A DNA stretch of 13,051 nt from Planctomycetes bacterium UBA1135 (GTDB taxonomy: Bacteria > Planctomycetota > UBA1135). A program made the position numbers and the translations under genes. A model generated the notes under the pieces. It worked only from the letters and a program-made list of their open reading frames with translations, was not told the DNA's origin and did no database searches. Below are positions 1-8,331 of this stretch, piece after piece; the first letter of the stretch is position 1; every line of letters begins with the position of its first letter. Where the stretch lies: positions 18,600 through 31,650 of the forward strand of contig DCAK01000056.1 in the NCBI GenBank assembly GCA_002311925.1. Reading direction: 5' to 3'.

Positions 1-6
1 TGTCGG

Positions 7-22
7 GGTCGGCGAGCCGACC
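7..22 (-). other. Hairpin after the glycine aptamer
   Basis: GGTCGGC and GCCGACC form an inverted repeat: six base pairs around a four-base loop. It begins 16 bases after the 3' strand of riboswitch stem P1, reading leftward. By position it could be part of the expression platform or a linker element before a second aptamer. The window ends before a U-tract, a start codon or a second aptamer could be seen, so its role is open. Confidence 0.45.
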
Positions 23-38
23 ATCCAGGATCCGTCGA

Positions 39-129
39 GTTGCGGTACGGGTACCTGAGAGTTTCACGGCCGCTGCCGCTTGCCCCTTCGGTGTCCGCGG
101 GGGGATGTCCCTTGGAACTCTCCCGCAAC
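39..129 (-). promoter_or_regulatory. Glycine riboswitch aptamer (minus strand, reads off the left edge)
   Basis: Read on the minus strand, this stretch carries the conserved blocks of the glycine aptamer in order: GGGAGAG just after stem P1, the internal block CACCGAAGGGGCAA (93 to 80), and CTCTCAGGTACC (60 to 49). Stem P1 is visible as seven perfect pairs, GTTGCGG (129-123) with CCGCAAC (45-39). Glycine riboswitches usually switch on glycine-cleavage (gcvT) or glycine-transport genes. The regulated gene must lie left of base 1, so its identity is unknown. Only one aptamer is seen; a second, tandem one would have to start beyond the edge. A matching promoter lies just upstream. Confidence 0.9.
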
Positions 130-146
130 CGTCGTCCGGCGGCGAC

Positions 147-175
147 ATTGTCCGAACCCTCGCCGCCGTGGTCAA
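147..175 (-). promoter_or_regulatory. Sigma70-type promoter for the riboswitch transcript
   Basis: On the minus strand, -35 TTGACC (175-170) is followed by a 17-base spacer and -10 GACAAT (152-147). The expected transcript start is about ten bases before stem P1 of the glycine aptamer. Good hexamers, ideal spacing and position support it. Confidence 0.7.
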
Positions 176-182
176 CCATGCG

Positions 183-211
183 TTGACGCTGGAGATTCCC
201 CCCCCTAAACT
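183..211 (+). promoter_or_regulatory. Sigma70-type promoter for rpmB
   Basis: -35 TTGACG (183-188), a 17-base spacer containing a run of C, and -10 TAAACT (206-211). The start would fall about 28 bases ahead of the rpmB ATG. It stands back to back with the riboswitch promoter: the two -35 boxes lie seven bases apart and belong to one inverted repeat. Confidence 0.7.
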
Positions 212-245
212 GTTCCGTCCAATAGGGGCAGAGCCCCGAAGAAAA

Positions 246-560
246 ATGGCGCGTCGCTGCGAAGTTACAGGAAAAGGCACCCGAAGCGGGCGAAGGATTG
301 CTCGTCGGGGTCTCCCCAAGAAGAAGGGGGGCGTGGGCCTCAAGTGCACCGGTGTTTCCCTGCGAACCTTCAAATCCAATGTGCAGAAGGTTCGCGTTCT
401 GCTGCCCAACGGGACGGTGCGCCGCATGAAGCTGGCCACTTCCGTCATCAAGAAGGGCTTCATTACCCTCACCATCGATGGCCTTGAGCAGACGATTCCC
501 CTCGTGAAAGCTCTCCGGGGACGCAACCGGGCCTTTGCGAAGACGAAGAAGGACGCCTGA
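246..560 (+). CDS. rpmB: 50S ribosomal protein L28
   Basis: Structural protein of the large ribosomal subunit; 104 residues. The N-terminus MARRCEVTGKG is the L28 signature (MxRxCxxTGK). It is followed by the basic stretch RRGLPKKKGG, then TGVS and NVQKVRV, which resemble the longer Thermus-type L28 more than the roughly 78-residue E. coli form. The reading frame stays open upstream to an ATG at 105, but that ATG lies inside the riboswitch and upstream of the promoter. The ATG at 246 starts exactly at the family N-terminus. The leader has only a weak purine run (GAAGAAAA) as ribosome binding site. No rpmG or other ribosomal gene is adjacent; the next gene is hup, 140 bases on. Confidence 0.93.
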   Translation: MARRCEVTGKGTRSGRRIARRGLPKKKGGVGLKCTGVSLRTFKSNVQKVRVLLPNGTVRRMKLATSVIKKGFITLTIDGLEQTIPLVKALRGRNRAFAKTKKDA

Positions 561-563
561 ATC

Positions 564-578
564 CCCTGTTTTTCGGGG
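564..578 (+). terminator. Weak hairpin after rpmB
   Basis: CCCTG, loop TTTTT, CGGGG: five pairs including one G-U, starting four bases after the rpmB stop. There is no proper T-run after it, so it is only a possible terminator or 3'-end stabiliser. Confidence 0.3.
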
Positions 579-599
579 TTGATTTGCGGCCTGGATTCC

Positions 600-628
600 T
601 TGACGGGAGGCTTTCCCCCCTTCAGGAT
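600..628 (+). promoter_or_regulatory. Possible promoter for hup
   Basis: TTGACG (600-605), 17 bases, then CAGGAT (623-628). The -35 is good and the -10 poor (three of six consensus bases). The hup start is 72 bases further on. Read-through from rpmB is an alternative. Confidence 0.25.
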
Positions 629-700
629 GGGAAAGACGGGGTTCACCCCCTGTTCCACCCCTCTTTCGTACACCCATTTGCCCCCAACCTGAGAAATCGC

Positions 701-1144
701 ATGAACAAGCGCGAATTGATTGATTACGTCTGCCAGAACTTGGAAACCACCAAGGCCGGAGCAGAGGAAACCGTGAACGTGGTCCTTCGGGCCATCCAGG
801 AAGGCATCGCCAATGACGACAGTGTTTCTGTTGCCGGTTTCGGCACCTGGAACAAGCGTTTCCGGTCCGCACGCACGGGCCGCAACCCCCAAACCGGCGA
901 ACCCATCCAGATTAAGGCCAGCACCACGGTCGGCTTCAAGCCCGCCAAGGCTTGGAAGGAAGACCTGAATGCCCCTGTGACCGAGACCGCCACCGAGACC
1001 GCCACGGAAGACTTCGGGTCCACCGAGGATTCCAATCCCACAGAAACCCAGGAGGCCTCGGCCCCCGAAACCACGACCACCGAAGGCTCCTCGACCGAGG
1101 CCAAAGGTGGCGAGGGCAAGGATTCCAGCAGCTACTGGGGCTGA
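701..1144 (+). CDS. hup: HU-family DNA-binding protein with acidic C-terminal tail
   Basis: Nucleoid-associated DNA-bending protein of the HU/IHF family; 147 residues. Residues 1-90 are a complete HU core: the N-terminal helices, GFGTW (46-50), and the DNA-binding arm RSARTGRNPQTGEP with the intercalating-proline motif R61-N62-P63. After residue 90 comes a tail of about 57 residues rich in Thr, Glu and Ser, with the repeat TETATETATE and almost no basic residues, ending SSSYWG. Usual HU is about 90 residues, and known extended HUs (actinobacteria) carry basic Lys/Ala tails, so an acidic tail is the odd part. Part of it is encoded by a 12-base tandem duplication. The ATG at 701 matches the family start (MNKRELI); the longer open frame upstream has no HU homology. 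The Shine-Dalgarno is weak. Confidence 0.9.
   Translation: MNKRELIDYVCQNLETTKAGAEETVNVVLRAIQEGIANDDSVSVAGFGTWNKRFRSARTGRNPQTGEPIQIKASTTVGFKPAKAWKEDLNAPVTETATETATEDFGSTEDSNPTETQEASAPETTTTEGSSTEAKGGEGKDSSSYWG
980..1003 (+). repeat. 12-base tandem repeat in the hup tail
   Basis: ACCGAGACCGCC occurs twice in perfect tandem (980-991 and 992-1003), followed by a degenerate third start. It encodes the Thr-Glu-Thr-Ala repeat, which suggests the acidic tail grew by slippage. Confidence 0.85.
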
Positions 1145-1154
1145 TCCTTCCTCA

Positions 1155-1182
1155 AGCTGAGAGGGGTTGACCCCGCTCGGCT
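1155..1182. terminator. Hairpin between convergent hup and metG
   Basis: A near-perfect inverted repeat: the arms 1155-1166 and 1171-1182 make eleven pairs, one of them G-U, with one A-G mismatch, around the loop TTGA. It starts ten bases after the hup stop and runs into the metG stop codon. A symmetric stem between two converging genes suggests a bidirectional terminator. No clear T-run follows on either strand, so it may rely on the strong GC stem. Confidence 0.6.
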
Positions 1183-2923
1183 ACGAAACGGCGCTCTCCA
1201 GGCGGGAAATTTCCTCCTGGATGGCGTCGTTCTCTATTTTTCTGAAGAGGACCCCGGCCTCGCCGAGAATCGCTCCGGTGGCGATTCTTGAGGGGGGTTG
1301 GCCATCGCTTTCCGGTCCCCAATCTTTCCCGCTTCCCGCGGCGGCTTCCCCGAGCATGGTTCGAAGGCAATCTGCCGAGTCGGGGCAAAAGGGGCCCATG
1401 CGCCGTGAAAGTAATTCCAGGTAGGCCAGGCATCGCTCCACGACCTCCCCGCAAAGATTCAGGTCGCTGGCGTCTCCCTTGGTCAGCTTCCACGGAGCCT
1501 GGACGTCGAAGAAGGTGTTGAGGGCGTCGCACCCCTTCATCAGGGCCTGGGCGGCGGCCCGAAACTCGAAATTTTCAATGCGGACGCCGATTTCCCCCAG
1601 AGCGGCGTCGGCCTCGGCCAGGCTGGGGTGTGAGTCGAGACCTCCTTCCGAGGAAGGCGCCTTCCCCTCGAAACTCTTGGCGGCGAATTTCAGGACCCGT
1701 GAGGCGAAGTTTCCCAGCTTGTCGGCGAGGAGTGAATTGTTGGTGGCCTGAAAGCCCTCCCAGGTGAATTCACTGTCGGCGGTCTCGGGCAGGGTCATGA
1801 GCAGGTGAAATCGCGCAGCGTCGGTGGAGTAGGTCTCGAAGAAGGCGTCGGAATCCAGGCGCCAACCCTTCGAGGTGGAGAATTTGCGCCCCTGAAGGTT
1901 GTAGAACTCATTGGCGGGAACGGCCCAGGGCAAAATGAATTCCTTGCCCTCCCAGCTGTCCCCTTGGCCCAGGAGCATGGAAGGGAAGACCACGGCATGG
2001 AAGGCGATGTTGTCCTTGCCGATGAAATGGACCAGGCGGCTTTCCGGGTCCTGCCACCAGGCTTTCCATGCATCCGGGTCGCCCTGCGCCTCGGCCCATT
2101 CCATGGTGGCAGAGAGATAGCCGATGGGGGCGTCGAACCAGACATAAAGGACCTTGCCCTCCGAACCCTCCAGACCCTCGGGGAGGGGAACCCCCCAGGG
2201 GAGGTCGCGGGTGATGGGCCTTTCCTTGAGGTCCTTGAGCATGGCCGTCACATGACCGGCCACATTGGGTTTCCAAGCACGGTGGGGGTGCTGGGCGTCC
2301 GTCCCCTCGTACCAGGAGGCGAGGCCGGCTTCCTGGAGGGCGGGGAGGTCGAGATACCAGTGCAGGGTCTCACGAAGGACGGGTTTCGAGCCGTCGATGG
2401 TGCACACGGGGTCGGTCAACTGGTTGGCGTCGATCCAGGCCCCGCAGGCCGGGCATTCATCCCCCCGGGCTTCGGGGTGGGAACACTCCGGGCACCCGCC
2501 TTGCAGGTAACGGTCCGGGAGAAAGCGGTCGAGGCTCTCGGAATACCACTGGGATGCGGTGCGCTCCGTGACGAAGCCCTTTTCCAGCAGTGTGGAAAAG
2601 AATTTCTGGCTGGTTTCGGCATGGACCCCGCACCGCGCGGTCCCCGACCAGGCGTCGAAGGAAATGCGAAAGCGCTTGAAGAAGGCGGTGATGTCCTCGT
2701 GCCAGTGGTCGACATAGTCGCGGTAGCTCTTTCCCTCCTGGTCGGCCTGCAGAGTGATGGCGACACCGTGTTCATCCGTCCCGCAGACATGCAGGACTTC
2801 CTCTCCCTTCATCCTGAGCCACCGCGCATAGACATCCGCGGGAAGGTAGGCCCCGGCGACATGGCCGAAATGGATGGGGCCGTTGGCGTAGGGGAGAGCC
2901 GAAGTGACCAGATACCGGGTCAT
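1181..2923 (-). CDS. metG: Methionyl-tRNA synthetase
   Basis: Charges tRNA-Met with methionine using ATP; cytoplasmic class I synthetase; 580 residues. Visible motifs: the HIGH-type HFGH (18-21) after ALPYANGP; CGTDEHG (47-53); a zinc knuckle of the C-x2-C-x9-C-x2-C type (C144, C147, C157, C160); VWFDAPIGYL (261-270); HFIGKDN; and the KMSKS-type KFSTSKG (347-353). The rest is the helical anticodon-binding domain. The protein stops there and lacks the extra C-terminal tRNA-binding (Trbp111-like) domain that many bacterial MetRS have. It is the last gene of the minus-strand operon. Its ATG overlaps the stop of the DUF1844 gene (ATGA), and GGGAAATG gives only a poor ribosome binding site, so translation is probably coupled. 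Confidence 0.97.
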   Translation of the reverse strand: MTRYLVTSALPYANGPIHFGHVAGAYLPADVYARWLRMKGEEVLHVCGTDEHGVAITLQADQEGKSYRDYVDHWHEDITAFFKRFRISFDAWSGTARCGVHAETSQKFFSTLLEKGFVTERTASQWYSESLDRFLPDRYLQGGCPECSHPEARGDECPACGAWIDANQLTDPVCTIDGSKPVLRETLHWYLDLPALQEAGLASWYEGTDAQHPHRAWKPNVAGHVTAMLKDLKERPITRDLPWGVPLPEGLEGSEGKVLYVWFDAPIGYLSATMEWAEAQGDPDAWKAWWQDPESRLVHFIGKDNIAFHAVVFPSMLLGQGDSWEGKEFILPWAVPANEFYNLQGRKFSTSKGWRLDSDAFFETYSTDAARFHLLMTLPETADSEFTWEGFQATNNSLLADKLGNFASRVLKFAAKSFEGKAPSSEGGLDSHPSLAEADAALGEIGVRIENFEFRAAAQALMKGCDALNTFFDVQAPWKLTKGDASDLNLCGEVVERCLAYLELLSRRMGPFCPDSADCLRTMLGEAAAGSGKDWGPESDGQPPSRIATGAILGEAGVLFRKIENDAIQEEISRLESAVS

Positions 2924-3252
2924 TTCCCGGGGTCGGCTTCCTCGGAGAAATCGTCCTGCCCGCCGCTTTCCTCCTTTTCGCCTGAATCGTTCTTTTCGGC
3001 GGCGAGATATTGAAGCTGGAGGTCCGAGAGGTACTTGTCCAAGGTCTGGCGTTCGCCTTCATCAAGGTTGCCCTCGGTCCTTTCCTTGAGCATCTGGAGG
3101 TCGCCGATGACCGACCGGGCCATGCCGAGGTTGATCCCGGATTTCGGGGCTCCGGGGATTTCCACCAACCCGAGGGCGAAGAACCCCTGCATCGCGACTT
3201 TTTGAAGGAAGAGGCGGAACTCGCCGCTGGGCAGGGAGGAACTCGTGGTCAT
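2920..3252 (-). CDS. DUF1844 domain protein
   Basis: Small cytoplasmic protein of 110 residues matching the DUF1844 pattern: an N-terminal helix (FRLFLQKVAMQGFFALG, residues 12-28), then NLGMARSVIGDLQMLKERTEGNLDEGE and LQLQYL. The last 20 residues are acidic and probably disordered. The molecular function of the family is not known to me. It sits 3 bases after pyrG and overlaps metG by 4, so all three are surely co-translated. It has the best ribosome binding site in the window: GGAGG, eight bases before the ATG, inside the pyrG 3' end. Confidence 0.85.
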   Translation of the reverse strand: MTTSSSLPSGEFRLFLQKVAMQGFFALGLVEIPGAPKSGINLGMARSVIGDLQMLKERTEGNLDEGERQTLDKYLSDLQLQYLAAEKNDSGEKEESGGQDDFSEEADPGK

Positions 3253-3255
3253 CCC

Positions 3256-5614
<2,359 letters not shown>

Positions 5615-5618
<4 letters not shown>

Positions 5619-6154
5619 CGCTTCCGCCCTCGGTTGCGCGCTTCTTCCCGCAACTTGTTCTGTTCTTCCAAAAAGAATCCGGCCCCTTTTTGATTGTCCA
5701 CCACCTGGAAGGATTGGTTGGCGTCGTAGATGGCCCGGACGGCGTTGCGGCAATCCTGAACCAATTGTTGACGGTCCGCTCCATCCAGGGTGCTGAAGGC
5801 GAGGGTCCAGGTTCGTCCGCCCCGGTTCACCAGGATGCTGGTGCGGGCTCCCGGCACCCGAACCGCGCCGTCCACGGCTTCGCGAAAGAGCCCGTTTTTT
5901 TCAAGCTGGAGCATGAGAGCGCCCATTTGCAGGTCGCTCACCACTTTGTAATCGGCATCCCGACGGGATTCGGAGTAAAAGGCGTCCTTGGAAGTGTGGG
6001 ATTCGTTGAGGAGGCCGAGGGTGGCGCCTGTCCGGTGATCCTTGAGGGTCACCTTGCTGGGGGAGGTTTCCGGCTGGATGGAATAGCTGGAAACGAGGGC
6101 CGAGCCACACCCGGCGGCGAGCAGCAGGAATACGGAAAGGTAGCCTTTTTTCAT
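5615..6154 (-). CDS. Putative lipoprotein of unknown function
   Basis: 179 residues, family not recognised. The N-terminus MKKGYLSVFLLLAAGC is a lipoprotein signal peptide with lipobox L-A-A-G-C, so C16 is the probable lipidated residue. The mature part is soluble, probably mixed alpha/beta (for example KVTLKDHRTGATLGLL and RTSILVNRGGRTWTLAFSTLD), and ends in a basic helix. It heads the operon with kdsB and overlaps it by 4 bases (GTGA). That placement suggests an envelope role tied to LPS or outer-membrane maintenance, but the sequence itself does not show one. The start at 6154 was chosen because it gives the signal peptide; the open frame upstream runs through the opposite-strand gene. The conserved-looking centre argues against a spurious ORF. 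Confidence 0.75.
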
Positions 6155-6162
6155 TTCAGGGG

Positions 6163-6190
6163 TTGAATGAGATTCCCTGGACCCGACAAT
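6163..6190 (+). promoter_or_regulatory. Promoter of the methyltransferase-kinase pair
   Basis: TTGAAT (6163-6168), 16 bases, then GACAAT (6185-6190). The start would lie about 34 bases before the ATG at 6231. It shares the central AATT of the palindrome with the divergent promoter, so both cannot be occupied at once. Confidence 0.5.
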
Positions 6191-6217
6191 TGTCCCGTCC
6201 CTTTCCCGGACCCGCAA
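6185..6217 (-). promoter_or_regulatory. Promoter of the lipoprotein-kdsB-pyrG-metG operon
   Basis: On the minus strand, TTGCGG (6217-6212), 17 bases, then GACAAT (6194-6189). The start would lie about 28 bases before the lipoprotein ATG. The -10 is one half of the palindrome GACAATTGTC (6185-6194), whose other half can serve as -10 for the opposite direction. Confidence 0.5.
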
Positions 6218-6230
6218 CCCCGGTGAAACG

Positions 6231-6827
6231 ATGAAAGCCATTCCTTCCATTCTTCGCCTCCTTCGCAAGTCCGTGGTCTTCGCCAGCGGCCTTCTCCTGG
6301 TGGCCGCTTCGGACCCTCGACCCGGCACCTTTCTTGCCGGATGTCTCCTGGTGGCTTTCGCCTGGGCCCTGAGAATCTGGTCCTTCGGCCACCTCGACAA
6401 GAACCTCCACATGACCACGACCGGGCCCTACGCCCACACCCGCAACCCCGCCTACCTTGGTTCCTTTCTCGCCCTTCTGGGGGTGGGCCTTGCGGCTGGC
6501 AATCCCGACACCCTGCGGGGCCAGTTGGTCTGGGGATTCCTCGCCCTTTTGGCCGCGGTTTTTCTTTTCGAATATCTCCCCCGCAAGTTCCGCCGCGAAT
6601 ACCCGCGCCTGCAGGCCATCTTCGGGGAGGACCTGGAGAGACACGCGGCCAACGTTCCGAATTTCCTTCCCAGATTGGGCTCGTGGAGAAGCGGGGATGC
6701 CCGCAAGTTTTCCTGGGCGCGCGTGACGGCCAACCACGAATGGCCCTGGGGTCTGGTCCTGGCGCTGGTCCTCGCCGGAATCGCGACCTCTCCTCAATGG
6801 TCGCCCTTCACCGGAGCCTCGGGATGA
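6231..6827 (+). CDS. Isoprenylcysteine carboxyl methyltransferase (ICMT)-like membrane protein
   Basis: Integral membrane protein of 198 residues. Hydrophobic segments lie near 14-26, 32-50, 75-90, 98-114 and 173-187. The methyltransferase hallmark GPYAHTRNPAYLGSF (65-79) matches the G-P-Y-x4-R-[HN]-P-x-Y-x-G pattern of the ICMT/PEMT group, which binds S-adenosylmethionine. The second conserved block (R-E-Y-P-R-L..FGEDLERH..VPNFLP, 121-147) is also present, with EY in place of the usual EE. Bacterial members methylate a range of small or lipid acceptors; the acceptor here is unknown. The ATG at 6231 has no in-frame rival. Its stop overlaps the next gene (ATGA), so the two are translationally coupled. 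Confidence 0.85.
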   Translation: MKAIPSILRLLRKSVVFASGLLLVAASDPRPGTFLAGCLLVAFAWALRIWSFGHLDKNLHMTTTGPYAHTRNPAYLGSFLALLGVGLAAGNPDTLRGQLVWGFLALLAAVFLFEYLPRKFRREYPRLQAIFGEDLERHAANVPNFLPRLGSWRSGDARKFSWARVTANHEWPWGLVLALVLAGIATSPQWSPFTGASG

Positions 6828-7504
6828 CGGCAATGGGCGCATGGTCCCGCAAGGATTTTGAAGAGTCTCCCCGCGACCTCCTGAGCCGGGATTCCATGCT
6901 CAAGCCGCGGGTCTACAGGGTTCTTGGACCCTCCGGCCCCTCCATCGTGAAGGACGTGGCCGGCCTCGGGTTCTTTGGCCGTTTCTTGGCCCGGTGGTTG
7001 TTGGCTCGCGAGGCCCGCGCCCTTGGGAAATTGGATGGGGTCGAGGGAGTCCCCCAGGTTCTCCATCGGCTGGACCGTGACGCCCTGGCAATGTCCCTTC
7101 TCCCGGGCCGACCTCTCTGCAAGGAAAGTTTTCTTCGCCAACCCCGCAGAATCCCCGATCGCCTCCTCCTTCTTGCCGATGCCATTCACGAACGCGGCGT
7201 CTTTCACATGGACCTTCGCCAGCGCCAGAACATTCTCCTGGACGACCAGGGAGGAGTGGGCCTGGTGGATTTCGGCGCGGCCTTTTCGCCCGGTCCCCTG
7301 GGCCGGTGGGTATTCAGTCGACCACTTTCCTGGGTCGATCGCCAGGGCGTGACAAAGTTTCTCGCCCGGTGGGTGCCGTCGGAACTGACCCCGGAAGAGG
7401 CGCGTGGGGTGCTTCGCGCGCAGCGGCTCCGCCGCCTCTGGATCTTCACTCCCCACATTCCGGATGGCGAAGAGGAGGGGGCCCGGGAAAAGTTGAAGGG
7501 CTGA
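6824..7504 (+). CDS. Small atypical kinase (RIO/LPS-core-kinase-like)
   Basis: 226 residues with the core of the protein-kinase-like fold: a candidate ATP-binding lysine K43 (SIVKD), a helix-C glutamate E63 (AREARAL), the catalytic loop HMDLRQRQNILL (H128, D130, N136) and the metal-binding DFG at 149-151. The N-lobe lacks an obvious glycine-rich loop and the protein ends soon after the C-lobe. It resembles the small RIO1-like or InaA/WaaP/KdkA-type kinases, which phosphorylate proteins or LPS sugars. The nearby kdsB operon makes an LPS-sugar target attractive but unproven. The ATG at 6824 overlaps the methyltransferase stop, with GGAG eleven bases upstream; a second in-frame ATG at 6833 is possible. 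Confidence 0.8.
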   Translation: MTAMGAWSRKDFEESPRDLLSRDSMLKPRVYRVLGPSGPSIVKDVAGLGFFGRFLARWLLAREARALGKLDGVEGVPQVLHRLDRDALAMSLLPGRPLCKESFLRQPRRIPDRLLLLADAIHERGVFHMDLRQRQNILLDDQGGVGLVDFGAAFSPGPLGRWVFSRPLSWVDRQGVTKFLARWVPSELTPEEARGVLRAQRLRRLWIFTPHIPDGEEEGAREKLKG

Positions 7505-7522
7505 CAAGCACAATTTCTTGTC
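7503..7522 (+). other. Inverted repeat at the kinase stop codon
   Basis: GACAAG (7503-7508) and CTTGTC (7517-7522) are perfect complements around an eight-base loop and include the last two bases of the kinase stop. There is no T-run after it. The 127-base gap that follows also holds a run of nine G and a six-pair stem TGGCCC/GGGCCA (7584-7603). It shows no convincing promoter. Confidence 0.35.
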
Positions 7523-7631
7523 CAAGGGGGGGGGAAGGGCCACAAGATGTGGTGGAAGCAGAATTCCCTTGGATTGGTGGGGTTGGCCCGATACCTTGGG
7601 CCATTCATCCCAGGGACGGGGAAAAAAACGA

Positions 7632-8324
7632 ATGGGTCGACTTGAAAAACAAATCATCGCCAGCGCGCTTGCGCTGGTTGGAATCCTCCTTTCGGTGGTC
7701 ATCATCAACGGCTTGGAGCCCAATCCGGGTTCCCAACCCGCCAAGGTGCTCACCCAATATCCGGATGCCGTTCCGGCCTTGGCCATCGCCGAGGCTTCGG
7801 GGCCCACGGATTCCCAAAAGCCGGAGGTCACCGCCAAGATTATCGAGTTCCCGCCCTCTACGGTGGTGTCCCACCGGGTCGCCCTTGGCGACAGCATTTG
7901 GAGCATCGCCCAATCCCAACTTGGCAGTCGCAATGCGTACAACGAGATTCTGAAGCTCAACCCCGGCCTCGACGGACGGCCTCTCATTCAGGGAGAGAAG
8001 ATTTGGCTGCCCAAACTCTCCACGACCCCCGCGGTTGCAGCGGACTCCGTTCCTGCCCCCGCGCCCGAGCCGAAGGGACCCCACACCCATCTGATTGTGA
8101 GCGGCGACAGCCTCTGGAAACTCTCCAAGATGTATTACGGGTCCGACCATCCTAAAGACATGCAGCGCATTGTTGATGCCAACCGCGAATTGCAGGCGGA
8201 CCTGCAGGAACCCTACACGGTAGTGCAAAATAAAAAAGAAGTGGAAAAAATCGCAAAACATCGGGTTCTCGAGACTGTGGGTGATGTCCTTCGCCTGAAT
8301 ACGCTCGTGGTGATTCCCGAATAG
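7632..8324 (+). CDS. LysM-domain membrane-anchored protein
   Basis: 230 residues. One N-terminal transmembrane segment or uncleaved signal (8-26) is followed by a linker and two LysM modules, which bind N-acetylglucosamine chains such as peptidoglycan. LysM1 (80-127) is canonical: HRVALGDSIWSIA...IQGEKIWLP. A Pro/Ala linker (131-150) follows. LysM2 starts canonically (HLIVSGDSLWKLSKMYYG...IVDANREL) and closes with LNTLVVIP. Between them it holds about 20-25 extra residues (near 190-215), Lys/Glu/Val-rich and encoded by A-rich DNA. No catalytic domain is present, so it is probably a wall-binding adaptor in the periplasm. The ATG at 7632 directly precedes the hydrophobic segment; GGGGAAAAAAACGA is the only ribosome-binding candidate. 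anmK follows after 7 bases. Confidence 0.87.
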   Translation: MGRLEKQIIASALALVGILLSVVIINGLEPNPGSQPAKVLTQYPDAVPALAIAEASGPTDSQKPEVTAKIIEFPPSTVVSHRVALGDSIWSIAQSQLGSRNAYNEILKLNPGLDGRPLIQGEKIWLPKLSTTPAVAADSVPAPAPEPKGPHTHLIVSGDSLWKLSKMYYGSDHPKDMQRIVDANRELQADLQEPYTVVQNKKEVEKIAKHRVLETVGDVLRLNTLVVIPE

Positions 8325-8331
8325 GGAAGGG

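Noticed and set aside
105..245. N-terminal extension of rpmB beginning at ATG 105.
   Set aside because: It lies inside the riboswitch and upstream of the rpmB promoter, and L28 begins at MARRCEVTGKG (246).
584..700. N-terminal extension of hup beginning at ATG 584.
   Set aside because: The HU family starts at MNKRELI (701); the extension is not conserved-looking and overlaps a promoter candidate.
7584..7603. Six-pair stem TGGCCC/GGGCCA upstream of the LysM gene as a terminator or riboswitch element.
   Set aside because: No T-run follows and no conserved riboswitch core is recognisable; short GC stems are common at this base composition.
6794..7987. A 397-residue minus-strand open frame opposite the kinase and LysM genes.
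   Set aside because: It spans two real genes and an intergenic gap, shows no motif and has antisense-type composition.
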